Numbered from the stretch's first letter, positions 32,130 through 44,836 are shown. The stretch is DNA of 64,000 nt from Malania oleifera (GCF_029873635.1 NC_080422.1:13485936-13549935), one strand, 5' to 3'. Program-made: numbers and translations. The notes: generated by a model not told the origin, from the sequence alone.

Positions 32130-33500
32130 CTTTGGACAGTAATGGTTTTTCTTTTTCAGTTAGGGATGGTGTGTTGAAAGTGGCTAAAGGTTCATTGGTA
32201 GTAATGAAGAGTCATCTGAGGAATAATTTGTACACTCTGGTGGGTAGCACAGTGACAGGTGGAGCTGCAGCTAGTACCTCTTCAGATACAAATACAAATG
32301 ATACTACTCTGTGGCATATGAGGTTGGGTCACATGAGTGAGCATGGTTTGTAGGAGCTACACAGGAAGAACTTACTGGGAGGTAATTCTTGTTGTAAGCT
32401 TAAGTTCTATAAATACTATTTGTTTGGTAAATAACACAGGGTGAGTTTCAGAATAGGAAAGCATACGAGAAAAAAGGTGCTGGAGTACATTCATTCATAT
32501 GTATGGGGTCCAGTACAGGTATAATCTCGCAGTGGTGCTATTTATTTTGTCTCATATATTGATGACTTTTTCAGGAAAGTCTGGGTGTATTTTCTGAAGC
32601 ATAGGAGTGAGGTATTTAGTAAGTTTAGGGAATGGAAAACTCAGGTAGAGAAACAAATGGGGAACATGTGAAGTTTTTGAGATCTGACAATGGATTGGAG
32701 CACAAAAACAACCAGTTAATTGACTTCTATAAGGAAGAGGAGATCACTAGGCGCTATACAGTTTCACATGGCCCACAGCAGACTGGGGTGGCTGAAAGGA
32801 TGAATAGAACATTACTAAAGAGGGCAAGATGTATGAGGATTTAGGCTAATCTGCCTAAGTCATTCTAGGCAGAAGCAGTGAGTATGACATGCTACCTGGT
32901 AAACAAGTCTCCCTCTTTAGCTATTGATGCAAAGATTCCTGAGGAGGTATGGACAGGTAAGTTAGTAGATTACTTTGTGTTGAGAATATTTGGTTGTCCA
33001 TCATATGTGTATGTGCAGGAACAGGAAAGATCAAAGTTGCACTTTAAGTCCAAACTGTGCGTATTTCTTGGTTTCCAAGAAGGAGTGAAGGGATACTGGT
33101 TCTGGGACCCTATAGCACGGAAGGTGGTCATTAGCAGGAATGTGGTCTTCGATAAGGAATCCATGTTGAAAAAGAATAATGATAAGAAGATGGAGTTTGA
33201 TTTAGCAGGAGTACCTATTCAAGTGGAGCTTATTAGTATTTAGAATTCATGTATGGGTAATACTTAAACTACTGTTGTTGATTCTGTTGCACAAGATACA
33301 ACGAGACGGGCTATAGTTCCTCAGGAAATTCCTCAAACAGGTGATAGACATGAGCCTATAGGGCTAACCACCGGTAGATAAAGGAGGAATGTTAATCCTC
33401 CGGTTAGGTATGGGTTTGAGGACTTAGTTGCATTTGCTCTAATTACTAGTAGTGGAGATCCTTCTGATTTTCATAAAGCAGTTCAGAGTTCTGAATGAGA
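32130..33500 (+). pseudogene. Copia F integrase region
   Basis: Resumes from the solo LTR with VAKGSLVVMKSHLRNNLYTLVG and LWHMRLGHMSEHGL (GAG-pre-integrase). The core is VWGPVQV and GAIYFVSYIDDFFRKVWVYFLKH (the usual first Asp in H..DVWGP is not readable). Then KFLRSDNGLEHKNNQLIDF (second Asp region) and VSHGPQQTGVAERMNRTLLKRAR (Glu present). The next frame 32,878-33,243 has VLRIFGCPSYVYVQEQERSKLHFKSKLCVFLGFQEGVKGYWFWDPIARKVVISRNVVFDK. Stops at about 32,350, 32,420, 32,520 and 32,842. Confidence 0.85.
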
Positions 33501-35035
33501 TAGTTGGCTTGGAGCCATGGTTGAGGAGATGGAGTCACTTCATAAGAATAACATTTGGGTGTTGGTTTAGAAGCCCAAGGACAGAAAGTTGATTGGTTGT
33601 TAGTGGGTTTCCAGAAAGAAAGAACCTACTTCAGAATCAGAAGGGATAAAATATAAGGCTAGGTTAGTAGCAAAAGGATATAGACAAGAAGAAAGTATAG
33701 ATTATAACAAAATCTTTTCTCCTATTGTTAAGCATGCTTTAATTAGATCCTTGTTAGCATTGGTTCCCGTGCATGATTTAGATTTGGAACAGATGGATGT
33801 AAAGACAACTTTCCTTCATGGTGAGTTGGAGGAAGATATATTTATGGAGCAACCAGATGGGTTTGTGGAATAAGGTAAGGAACACCTAGTATGTAAGTTG
33901 AATAGGTCTCTTTATGGTTTAAAGCAATCCCCTAGGCAATGGTATAAGAGGTTTGATTCTTATATGTTGAGGATAGGGTATGTTAGAAGAAGTTATGACA
34001 GTTGTGTTTACTTCAGATTGCTTAACAGTAGTGTATATGTGATCCTTATGCTATATGTGGATGGCATGTTGATTGCCTCTAATAGTGTTGATGAGTTGAA
34101 CATGTTGAAAGCTAGGTTACAGGATGAGTTTGAGATGAAGGATCTTGGTGCAGCTAAAAAGATCCTTGGCATGGAAATCAGGAGGGACAGAAAACAAAAA
34201 AGTTGTGGTTGTCATAGGGTAAGTATATTGAGAAGGTGTTGGAAATGTTTAATATGGATAAGGCTAAACCTATAAGTACACCTCTAGCTCCTCATTTTCA
34301 GTTGTCTACTAAACTGTGTCCTTCTACTGATGAGAATAAGTCGGATATGGCTAGTGTGCCTTATGCCAGTGCAGTAGGGAGTCTAATGTATGCTATGGTA
34401 TGTAGTAGACCAGACTTGTCATATGCAGTTAGTTTGGTAAGCAAATATATGGCTAATGCAGGTAGAATGCATTGGAATGCGGTGAAATGGATTTTCAGAT
34501 ATTTGTGTGGCTTTTCTGACTATGGTATCTTGTTTGAAAGTACTGATGATTGTAATGTTCAGGGTTATGTGGACTCCGATTATGTAGGTGATTTGGATAA
34601 GGGGAGGTCTATTTTTGGCTTCATTTTTACCATGGTTGGTGGTTCCATTAGTTGGAAGACTATTGCAACCTACTATAGCTTTGTTTACTATAGAAGTTGA
34701 ATACATAGCTTTGGCAGAGGTAGGTAAGGAGGCTTTGTGGTTAACTGGATTGATTCAAGAACTTGGTGTTATGCAGGATAGGTTACACGTATTCTGTGAT
34801 AGTTAGAGTGCGATCCACTTGACAAGGAATCAGGCCTACCACTCTTGCACGAAGCATATTAACGTGTGGTAGCATATAGTTAGAGGTTGGATTGAAAGTG
34901 GTAAGTTCCAGTTATTGAAGATCCACAAAGATGGAAATGCTATAGATATGCTCACGAAGCCTATTACATTAGCTAAGTTCAAGCGCTGTCTAGACTTAGT
35001 TAATGCAGTCTCTTGTTGATTGTTGACAGAGCATC
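33501..35035 (+). pseudogene. Copia F RT-RNase H
   Basis: RT reads KYKARLVAKGYRQEESIDYNKIFSPIVKH, LEQMDVKTTFLHGELEEDIFMEQPDGF, LNRSLYGLKQSPRQWYKRFDSYM, LMLYVDGMLIAS and MKDLGAAKKILGMEIRRD. The catalytic YVDD is YVDG, losing the second Asp. RNase H reads MDKAKPISTPLAPHFQLS, PYASAVGSLMYAMVCSRPDL and YVDSDYVGDLDKGRS, with later parts broken. Frameshift at about 34,196 in an A-run. The element ends at the purine tract CCAAGGTGGAG at 35,080-35,090, where Gypsy starts. Confidence 0.87.
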
Positions 35036-35079
35036 CCAGAGTGTGGGGATGAAATGTTGTGCTTGACTGTGATTAAAAG

Positions 35080-35090
35080 CCAAGGTGGAG
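35080..35090 (+). other. Copia F polypurine tract, interrupted
   Basis: CCAAGGTGGAG is the usual plus-strand primer site of this Copia type, normally followed by ATTGTT. Here the next base starts a Gypsy LTR (TGTAAGAACCCG). Confidence 0.65.
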
Positions 35091-36917
35091 TGTAAGAACC
35101 CGAACTATGATATGTGGGTTAAATAATAAAGATAAAGGTAAAATTGGAATTTGAGCAAGCTTTGTCAACAAAGGCAGATTTCGTCGACGAAGTTTAGAGG
35201 CTCATCGACGAGGAGAAGCTGAGAGATTTTGGGAAACTGGGGATCTCAAGCTCGTCAACGAGGTCACCGTCTCATCAATGAAGTGGCTACAAGGCCTCGT
35301 CGACGAGGTTGCCATTCATCGACGAGGGCAGCCGGGTCAAAGGTGCTATAAAAGATATTTTGGGTTGCTTAGTTGCTAAGTTAGCAACTTTTCTCTCCCT
35401 CTCTCTCTAGAACTCATCCTACTATCTCTCTCTCTCTCTCTCTCTCTCTAGATTTCTTCACTGGAATCGACGATCTGACGATACCATGAGGATCAGGGAA
35501 GGATTCTCTACAAAACCTACGGATTGGAATCCCGTTTCAGAGATTTTTGGGTTTTGGCTTAAAATTAAGGTAAGGCTCGATTTTCTTTTCTGATTCGGTA
35601 GTTTGGTAGAGGATGAAGTCGTGAGTATTTTTTGTACTGTGTTTTGTAGATTTTGAGAACTCGGTTCACTGTTTAGGAGCCGTAGAGTTTGAGATTGATC
35701 TTTTCGGGGAAAGGTAAAGGAATATAGTTTATATTGGTCATTTTTGAAATCGAACTCGGTAGAACTGCGGTTCACAGTCCTATGTGCGTTTTGGTTACTC
35801 ATTTGGGGGAATCTGACAGGTAAAATTATAGGTTTTTCATGTTATAGTTTTGGGAAAAATGAGGTATTGGGTTGCATCCCTGGTTTTGTTGAAAACCGTT
35901 GGTATATCGTTATTTATACTATGTATTAGGGATAACCGTGCCTTAACTTTGTTTTAAATTGTATGTGATTGGAAAACATGATTTTTGGATTACCAAATGG
36001 GTGTGGTTTGTTTGGTTATATGAGCATGCATGAATGTGTTATGTTGAAATGCAATAGGAATAGGGTTCCGAATTGTTCCAAGTACTGAAAGAGTGTTCGA
36101 CTCTATATCCGAGAGCATGTGTTTATCCCCTTCCATGTTGGCAAGAGTGTCCGAATCTATATCTGAGGGTGTGAGCCTATACCGGTTAATCACCAAAGGG
36201 TGTAGTTCCACTAGTTAGCACCGATACGATGTCATGGGAGTCTGGGACTAGCCATGTGCCGATGGCACCGTGTTTCTCGGGTTGGCTACGAGCCAACACC
36301 GTATGTTGCAGACTGGCTACGGGCCGAGGAGTGTGATGACATTGTGTAGATCGTGGGCGTGCATATGTGTGTGAGTGCATGTACGCAGTTTACTAGAACT
36401 GTATTGTGAGAATACTGGAATTGCATTAACTGTGTTTATTTGCTGTCATGATAACACTCAAATGCCACACACTAATATAACATGTGTTTGCCTTACTGAG
36501 ATGTGTCTCACCTCTATTGTACATACATTTTTACAAGCCCTTCGAGTAACCGGAACTAGTGTCCTAGAGTTGGGAACGTAGTGGCCGGTGTACTATGGGT
36601 AGCGCTTGGGTAAGTGCTAGGACTTTTGGTTTGCGGGTTGCCATTTCAGGGTATGTTGGCACCCGGATGTATGTTTTGTATGTATGGAGCATAGACTTCG
36701 TTTTGGTTTTGTATAGACTCTGGTATGGTAAGGTATTTGTATAGAATGACCTTCTCCGTTGTGTATATGATTGTGTATTGATGCATATAGGGTGCCTGGT
36801 AACCCCACGGGGTCGGACGCTCATTCATTATGCTGTATCATTGTTATTTATATGATACAAGGACTGATTAGGTTACTAATTCACCCCTGGGTCCCATTTT
36901 CGGGTTCGGGTGTGACA
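35091..36917 (+). mobile_element. Gypsy G 5' LTR (1.83 kb)
   Basis: TGTAAGAACCCGAA to TTCGGGTGTGACA, followed by TTGGTATCAAAGC (PBS, 36,920-36,932). It carries GTCGAC palindromes upstream of TATAAAAG, then a long CT tract (35,424-35,449), AAGGTAAGG (donor-like, 35,568-35,574), partial tandem repeats (36,089-36,170: TGTTCGACTCTATATCCGAG type) and TGAGATGTGTCTCACCTC (36,497-36,514). No 3' LTR is present because the element is truncated at 40,815. Confidence 0.9.
35161..35354 (+). promoter_or_regulatory. Gypsy G LTR promoter with GTCGAC palindromes
   Basis: TTTGTCAACAAA (35,161), TTTCGTCGACGAAG (35,179), CTCATCGACGAG (35,201), CTCGTCAACGAG (35,251), CTCATCAATGAA (35,271), CCTCGTCGACGAGG (35,295) and TTCATCGACGAG (35,315) lie within 170 bp. 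The TATA box TATAAAAG is at 35,347-35,354. Confidence 0.6.
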
Positions 36918-37242
36918 GCTTGGTATCAAAGCTAACCAGGTTGCTAGGTATTGTAGACTTTGTTAGGAGTAGCTATGTGTACATACTAGAGTTTAGGATT
37001 TTGAAATGGGTAGAGTAGGTCGAGGGTTGTTTTGTTGCTAGACAGGGATTCGTTGGCGGTGTTCCGTGTTTTTCCTAGAATGATGATTCTAGTAAAATTA
37101 GGGCAAACCATTGATGACTTTCGTGTCGGTGTGATAGGATAGACCTAGGCCTGTGAGAGGATAGTTAACATGATTGTGTGTCAATTATTGTGGTAACTGT
37201 ATGTGATAAGGGATTCCTAACCGATTCCTATTCTGTTTCAGA

Positions 37243-38753
37243 ATGGAGCCCAAGGATAATAACTTAGGGGGTAGTTCAGAGGAGACTACCAGCGATGAGT
37301 CTCCATTAGTGCCTCAGGGTTTGATGAAGCAGGTTATACGGGAAATCGGGCGGAGTGTCAGGAGATGTGAACGCTCTTCTATTGCTGCGAGGTGCACCAT
37401 CAAGAGGTTCACACGCATGCACCCGCCGACGTTTGTAGGGGGACCCGACCTGATTATAGTGGAGGACTGGGTCGAGAAGACCGAGAGGATTCTGGAAGTT
37501 TTCCATTATACAGATGAGCAAAGAGTCCTATACGCTACCTTCTAGCTATCTGAGGAGACGGGGCATTGGTGGACTGCCGTGAATCTGAGGAAAAGTAGAG
37601 AGCCAGTGTTTTGGAGATGTCTTGGAGCCGCTTCAAGGAGGTGTTCTTTGAGAGATACTTCCCGGCCTCCACTCGTAATGCGAAGGCGAATGAGGTTTCT
37701 GCTCTATTGCAGGGGGATATGACGGTGTAGGGGTATGCTGCTCGGTATATTAAGTTATGCTTTGCGCCATGTCTGATCTCAAGCGAGTATGAGAAGACTC
37801 GGAGGTTCGAGAAGGGTTTGAGGAAGGATATCCATAGGTTGGTGGGTATGCTTTAGATCCGTAAGTTTTCAGTTCTGGTAGACAACATCCGAGAGGATGA
37901 GGTGGATCAGGAATTGAGGAGGAGGACAATACCTTCTAGTTCTTAGTCGGGATCTTGTCAGGGATTGTGGAAGAAAAGGAACAAGGGCTTGGGTTACCGT
38001 CAGAATACCGAGCACCAGAGTACTTAGGTGAGTCAGACGCAGGATCGTTGTACCAAGTGCCTCAGACGGTACGAGGGTGAGTGCTTGTCATTTGGGGGCA
38101 ACTGCTACAACTGTGGTCGGTCAGGCCATATGGCTCACAACTGTTGTGCATCGAAAAGAGATATGCTTACATCTAGTGTAAACCGGGGTAGTAATCAAAT
38201 ACCTCGGGGAACTGTTCAAATGAATACAGCTCCGGCCAGAGTATATTCTCTTACTTCAGCGGATGCTGAACATGCAGGGAACGTAGTGATAAGTACCTTA
38301 TTATTGCTTTCAAATAAAGCTTCTATTTTGTTTGATTTAGGTGTGACCCATTCCTTTGTATCTGTGAGTTTTGTTAAGCTGTGTGGGATTGAGACCCAAG
38401 TCATGAACGAGGTATTATCTATTGCTACACCATCGGGGAGTATATCATTCTGTAGTAGGATTCTAGCAAACTGCCCAGTGATAATTCAGGGAAGGCTACT
38501 ATTGGTGAATGTTATGGTATACGATATGTCGGGGTTCGATGTCATTCTAGGGATGGATTGGTTGTTCTCTAGTTATATTGTGATTGACTGTCATTGGAAG
38601 GTAGTAGTTTTCAGATCTCCTAGGAAGCTGGAATATGAGTTTATAGGATCGTGTGTGCCTTCAATGCCACAGATTCTATCGACACTGCAGGCGAGGAGAT
38701 TACTCTTGGACGGGTGCCAGGGGTACCTAGCTTGTGTGAAGGAACCGCCATAG
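37243..38753 (+). pseudogene. Gypsy G gag and protease
   Basis: MEPKDNNLGGSSEETTSDESP opens gag (ATG 37,243). Then CTIKRFTRMHPPTFVGGPDLIIVEDWVEKTERILEVFHYTDEQRVLYATF and a stop at 37,543. The rest of gag (FFERYFPASTRNAKANE, YEKTRRFEKGLRKDI) is readable in other frames. The zinc knuckle CYNCGRSGHMAHNC is intact (about 38,108-38,149). The protease motif is DLGVTHSF where DSGATHSF is usual, with DVILGMDWL downstream. Stop after VKEPP at 38,753. Closest to the Ty3/gypsy Tekay/Del group by order and motifs. Confidence 0.85.
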
Positions 38754-40110
38754 GATGAGTTGAGACTCAAGGATATTCAGGTAGCCAGCGAGTTCTCGGA
38801 TTTGTTTCCAGATGATTTACCCAGTTTACCTCCGGATCGCGAGGTGGAGTTCGCGATAGAGTTGCTGCCTAGTAAGGCACCGATCTCTAAAGCTCTGTAT
38901 CGGATGGCTCCAGCAGAACTTTAAGAGTTCAAGGAGAAGTTGCAGGAATCACTGGACAGGGGATTCATTCGACCTAGTGCTTCGCCCTGGGGAGTTTCAA
39001 TATTGTTTGTGAAGAAGAAGGATGGGTCGATGCGGATGTGCATTGATTACTATGAGATTAACAAGGTGACTATGAAGAATCACTATCCTTTACCTCATAT
39101 CGATGATCTTTTTAACTAGTTGCAGGGGACCTGGGTCTTTTCAAAGATCGACTTACGGTCAGGATATTATTAGGTGAGGGTTAGATCTAAGGATGTGGCG
39201 AAGACTGCTTTCCAAACCAGATATGGCCACTATGAGTTCTTGGTTATGCCGATTGGTTTGACTAATGCCCCAGCAGTGTTCATGGATCTGATGAATAGGG
39301 TTTTCCATGAGTACCTAGACCAGTTCGTAGTGGTGTTTATGATGACATTCTAGTATACTCAAGGAGTTCGGAAGAGCATGAAAACCATCTGAGGTTGGTA
39401 TTATAGATTCTGCGAGAAAGGAAGTTGTATGCCAAGCTGAAGAAGTGTGAATTCTAGTTGAGTCAAGTTGCGTTCTTAGGCCATGTGGTGTCTAAGGGCG
39501 GCATCTTGGTTGATCCTAGAAAGATTGAAGCGGTGGTTGACTGGGTAAGACTGAAGAGTGTGTAAGAGGTTCAGAGTTTTCTAGGACTGATGGGTTACTA
39601 TCGTCGATTTGTAAAGGATTTCTATAAATTGTCTAGACCTCTGACACGATTGACCAGGAAGGGGGTGAAGTTTGACTAGACTAGTGATTATGAGCAGTGT
39701 TTTCAGGAGTTAAAGCACCGACTGGTTACTGCTCCATTTTTGACCATTCCTTCGGGGGATGGCAGTTTTGTGATCTATAGCGACGCGTCCCTGAAGGGTT
39801 TGGGATGTGTGCTTATGCAACAGGGTAAGGTAGTAGCTTATGCTTCTCAACAACTTAAGGAGTATGAGAAGAATTACCCTACGCATGATCTAGAGTTGGC
39901 TGCTGTTGTATATGCACTGAAAATATGGCGACACTATCTATATAGTGTGCAATGCGAGATCTTTACTGACCACAAGAGCCTCAGGTACCTTTTCATGCAA
40001 AAGGAGCTGAATATGAGGTAGAGGTGGTGGCTAGAGTTGATTAAGGACTACGATTGCACGATCAGTTATCACCCAGGAAAGGCTAATGTGGTAGCAAATG
40101 CGTTGAGTTA
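38754..40110 (+). pseudogene. Gypsy G RT-RNase H
   Basis: RT reads [108 protein letters not shown] and YLDQFVVVF. The frame slips by one base just at the FIDD catalytic motif (about 39,336-39,350). RNase H (39,740-40,021) reads [71 protein letters not shown]. Several stops (38,924, 39,118, 39,171). Nonfunctional. Confidence 0.88.
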
Positions 40111-40379
40111 GAAGTCAGAGCATGCAGCAGTATCTGCAGTTGTAGCTTAGCATCATGTCAGACGGGATCTAGAAAGCCTTGGTGTAGAGTTGGTGCCTAG
40201 TGATCATTAGGCTTTCATTGCTAGCTTGGTGATCCACCCGACTTTGTTTGAGTGTATAAAGGCCATGCAGGCTAGTGATGCGGAGTTGGCAGAGGTTAGG
40301 GAAAAGGTACAACAGGGACTAGATATAGAGTTTAGCATTTTTGAAGGAGGTGTATTGAGGTTTGGGACCAAGCTATGAG

Positions 40380-40815
40380 TTTCGAACGATGATGAGATCA
40401 GAAGGATGATTCTGGAAGAGGTGTATCGTTCTTTGTATATGGTACATCCTGGTAGCACAAAGATGTATCGGGACTTGTGCGAGACCTTCTGGTTGTCTGG
40501 TATGAAGAGGCAGATTGTTCAGTTCGTGGAGCAGTATCTAACGTGTCAGTAGGTGAAAGCTGAACATCAGAGGCCGGCAGGGCCGTTACAACCCTTGCCT
40601 ATTCCAGTGTGGAAATAGGAGCATATTCCATGGATTTTGTGACCGGATTGCCGCTAACACTTCACGGGAAAAATGCTATTTGGGTAATCGTTGACAGATT
40701 GATGAAATCTACTCATTTCATACCGATGAAGCTTAACTATCCTTTGAGTAGGTTAGCAGATATGTATGTGCATGAGATTGTGATAATGCACGGAGTACCG
40801 GTGTCCATTTTTTTA
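40380..40815 (+). pseudogene. Gypsy G integrase, truncated
   Basis: HHCC zinc-finger region: HPGSTKMYRDLCETFWLSGMKRQIVQFVEQYLTCQ (first Cys changed). The core start is SMDFVTGLPLTLHGKNAIWVIVDRLMKSTHFIP and DMYVHEIVIMHGVPVSI. The reading ends abruptly at about 40,815 in T/A-rich sequence. The catalytic DD35E distal part, chromodomain (if any) and 3' LTR are absent. Confidence 0.82.
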
Positions 40816-40920
40816 ATAATTTAAATTTAAATTGATTTGATAAATTTAGTGTACGCAAATATAAATAATAGATAAAAAACGTGGGAGCTAATAATTTAAG
40901 TTTTATAATTTTAATTTATG

Positions 40921-40923
<3 letters not shown>

Positions 40924-40974
<51 letters not shown>
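40924..40974. repeat. (TA)n microsatellite
   Basis: About 25 TA units just beyond the truncated integrase. Confidence 0.97.
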
Positions 40975-40976
<2 letters not shown>

Positions 40977-41108
40977 TGTTGGAAAAGAGAGTTGTTGAAG
41001 TGGACCAATCATCTCAAGAGAGAAGTAAAAAAAAATAAAATTAATTATACCGAGGCTGAGAGGGAGGAATTAAAAAAATAGTAGAGCCTATGTGAGGCTC
41101 TACGTTGT

Positions 41109-41110
<2 letters not shown>

Positions 41111-41144
<34 letters not shown>
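41111..41144. repeat. (GA)n microsatellite
   Basis: About 17 GA units. Confidence 0.97.
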
Positions 41145-41147
<3 letters not shown>

Positions 41148-41877
41148 AAAAAGTAAAAAAGAAAAAATATAGATGCAAAAAAAAAAAAAAAACCCCATTA
41201 TGACGTGTTAGTACCAAATATGTCTATTACTTTATACGTTAACAAAAATATTAAAAATACTTTAGTTCTCATTTATTTTAATTTCACTCCATCTAACTTG
41301 ATAGTAACTTCTTAATAGTCATAATCAAGCAATATTATTTTACATCGGCATGCTTACCAATATATTTCTCCTCGTCTATGTCACTTTACTACATGCCTTG
41401 GGTGAGCATAATTCAACCAAAACTAAATTAAATAAATACATTTAATCAATTTGGTTCGATTAAAAACTTATTCAATTCAATTTGATTTTTTTTTTCACTA
41501 AATTTTAGTTTTTAGTTTTTAATTCAATTTAAGAGTTTAACATATTTGGTTAACTGAACTAGCGAATCAGTATATATTAATAATTAGTGTATATATATAT
41601 ATATATTATATGTATTAAAAGTATATATATTATATATTATCTACTAAAATTTTATATATATATATATTATATATATTATGTTGACGTCAAATTCTGCCTG
41701 AGGTGCTGACAAAGAGGAAACGACGGTCCCCTAAACAAGAAAGGAAGATGTTTCGATGAAAAAGGGGTAAAACAATTAAAAATGAAATTGTCACCTTATT
41801 TTTAAAAAACACAAGGAAAAAAAAAAAAGCCTTGCAAAAGGTCTACAAAAATCGGAAAATGAGCTCGAGAGTGCAGT

Positions 41878-44076
41878 TGTTAGCTTTAATGTATTCCCAA
41901 GAGGAGGGATGAATTGGAATTTTAAAATTTATTCTTAGGTTTAGCTAATCTAACAGCAGTATATTTCTCAACCTAGGGTCTGTCTATACAGTTCCAAATG
42001 CGCAAATAAATAAAACGTGTGGAAATTAAATCATGCACGACATTCACAATATAACATACACGTGCGATAAATAAATTATGGAAAAATAAAATGCACACAC
42101 GATATGTTATCGAGGTTCGGCCAATACTACCTACGTCCCTGCCTATAGCTCGTAAACCTGGGAATTCCACTAATGCTCACTTAATGGATGGAGTGGCACT
42201 GGTTACAACTAGGTCAAATTAACACAAGGTTGACCTCAACCTTTACAAATTCTCCTTGCGGGGCGGAGAAGACCCTAGGTCAAATTCACAGGGATGACCC
42301 CAACCAGATCCTTCCGGGTTAGATCAAACCCCCTCAGGCCACACCTGGAATTACAAAAAATGTAAATTTAAGTACAAGTAAAGTGCTTCTTACACTAAGA
42401 ATATTTGCACCAATATGTTCAATCAAATAATGCACTCACATATAATAGGATATTAAGCTCAAGTGAGATTTAGTTAACTAATGTGTTAACTCTCAACAGG
42501 ATGTATATCAAAGTGCGTATGTGAGAGTGAGACTTTTGATATCAAGCTAATATGCTTCTTGTATGGACAATCAAATAGTCTCCATAACCCTAAACAAATA
42601 TCACACAAATATTTCTCAAATATGAGGCACAATAGATAATAGGGTTTTTAAACTTGATAAAGATGTTGTCATCAAAGCACAAATCAAGCTTATGATACTT
42701 GCAATAAGGATGCAAGCTCTTAAGCGACACAAGGGTTTTTCCCAATCAAATATTTATGAATGAAATATTATGGGAAAAACCTTAAGCAACTCTCCAAAAA
42801 TCAATAGACAATCAAATTAAAACTAAGGAGAGTTTAGCTTATACAAAGAGTATAAGGAATACTACCTTCTTTCAAGATAAATAACAAGATGCGTATAGGA
42901 GATAGATTTTTGCAATAGGATTGAAGAGATATGAAAATATAGAGATTTTGGACAAAAATATTTTCAATTTTTTTTCTTAATCTCAAATCCTAATCATGCT
43001 TAATTTTTGCAAATAAAGGGCTATATATAGAATTTGGAAAAAAATATAGTCGTTGGGGACATGCTGGATATTTTTGAAAAAGATTAAGTAAGTTTAATTA
43101 AATTTAACCCAGTTTAACTCTCGGTAAAAATTCAACAACCCGAGAGGGTCAGCCGACCGAACTTAAGGTTTGGTTGACTGAGTGTCCCAGTTCGATCGAT
43201 CAGGTAAAAATTTACCTAAGAGGATGTTTGACCATCTATAGATTTTGAAGGTGATTTCCCAAATCCATGCGGTTTGGTCGACCGTATCATTTTGAACTAG
43301 GAAGTTCGGTTGACCAGACGGTTGGAGCTTTTCTTGAGGATGTTTGGTTGACTAGAGCGTTGAATCTCATTTTGGGGTCGGTCGACCGAAGGGTCAACTT
43401 TTGACCTAGGGAAGTTCAATCAACTAAGCAATATTATCTTGGTCAGTTTCGGTCAACCATAGTGTGGTCAAATTGTTGACCACAGACTAGTTTGGTCGAC
43501 CGAATGCTCCTCATGCATTCTAGTTCGGTCGACCAAACATGCATTTTAAGTACATTTCAGTCCTAATTCGACCGAACATGCATTTTAAGTACATTTCAGT
43601 CCTAATCTCTATGTATATAAACTCTATTCATATAATGATTAAATTTAAGAAGATATGACATATTTTTATGTAGTATAGGGGGTCGCATGGTCAGTCTAAG
43701 GAATTTGAGAATTAACCCCAAAAATTTGGCATCAGCCGACCGAAGGGTGATTCCTAAGGTCCAACTATGGTCATTAAGCTTATCTATCCTATCATAAATG
43801 AAATGCATTAATTATTACATACAATATAAGATTACAGACCCAATTGATAAATATAAAGACATAATACAACTTGAAACACAAATCGATCTTTATGCGTGAC
43901 TCTTTTGGAACTCCATGGAATATGTCGGGATATGCTTGTTCAGGTGCTCTTACGACTTCCATTTCTTGCATGTTATCCATGCTAAGAAAAATAAACCTAT
44001 TCAAATACTTAGAGCACACAGATGAGATACTGTGGTTTGTCATAATCAAAATAGGGATGTGACCAAAAAGTCAACA
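41878..44076 (-). repeat. 3' LTR of the TR-GAG-like element (2.2 kb)
   Basis: Aligns over its length with 58,745-62,975 apart from the solo LTR inserted there. Minus-strand order: U3 with about eleven GGTCGACC-type sites (43,140-43,580), TATA CTATATATAG (43,021-43,030), Copia block GGACGTAGGTAG..GGCCGAACC (about 42,110-42,140), then AATTCATCCCTCCTCTTGGG and the terminus. Visible point differences from the 5' LTR show the insertion is not recent. Confidence 0.88.
43021..43580 (-). promoter_or_regulatory. LTR U3 with GGTCGACC palindrome cluster and TATA
   Basis: Near-palindromes of the form TTCGGTCGACCGAA recur at about 43,150, 43,190, 43,271, 43,300, 43,340, 43,377, 43,415, 43,448, 43,490, 43,522 and 43,566. 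Many have C-to-T or G-to-A changes. The TATA box CTATATATAG lies about 110 bp downstream on the minus strand. Confidence 0.55.
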
Positions 44077-44090
44077 ATCTCCCCTTTTTT
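44077..44090 (-). other. Polypurine tract of the TR-GAG-like element
   Basis: The minus-strand AAAAAAGGGGAGAT lies directly before the 3' LTR. Further AGGGGGAG copies on the same strand occur at about 44,138, 44,303, 55,454 and 56,350. Confidence 0.75.
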
Positions 44091-44836
44091 GATGATGACA
44101 AACACATGAGCAAAATGCGGGTTCGTTTGACAAGGCTCCCCCTAACAATATGCACAAATATAAAATGATGTTCAATAAAGTTCACATACAAGCATGAAGA
44201 CTTCAAAATTTTTCAAGTTGTGCAATTAAGTACAACAACTATTTTATATTTTGAGTAGCAAAAGTGCAGGGAGAAAGACTACTTTTGCTTGTATAAAACA
44301 TCTCCCCCTTTTGTCATCAGCAAAGGGCATATAAAAAAAACGTAAGTGTTTTTGAAAAAAAAATATGGAAATTAAGCACACAAACAGTATAACTTGGTCA
44401 TTCAATTTTAAAATGACATAACAAACATGATTAGATCAGAATTATCCACAAACCATAGCAATTTAGAACATATCATAAGACCTGTGAAAGATTTGAGTTA
44501 AAAGCATACTACATATGATACCAAATAGACGGCTTGAGCATAAAAACAATCTAAGTAGTTCACATGCATTTCATATATTATCAATGAACCAGTTATGTAG
44601 TAGGAAAGTTAGAAAGAGATGCTCTCCCTTCTCTCTTAGAAGGCGCTTTCCTGCGGATACTTGGTCTGATCGTGTGTTTTGGTTGAAATTGAAAGGAATA
44701 ATGTGTGTAATCCATCCGAGGGTTGCTGGAAGCATATTCTCCCTGTTGGATTGTGTGTGGAAAAGTTTGGAGTGCGGTGATTCAAATTTTGGGTTTCCCG
44801 CCTGATGTGATTTTGAATTTGAGCCCTCCCTGGCTA

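Larger units (their letters stand above)
40816..41877. other. AT-rich spacer with microsatellites, no gene
   Basis: Contains (TA)n 40,924-40,974, (GA)n 41,111-41,144, an A-run at about 41,176-41,191 and more TA-rich tracts at 41,591-41,680. The small frame across 40,881-41,081 merely reads through (TA)n. No gene recognised. Confidence 0.5.
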
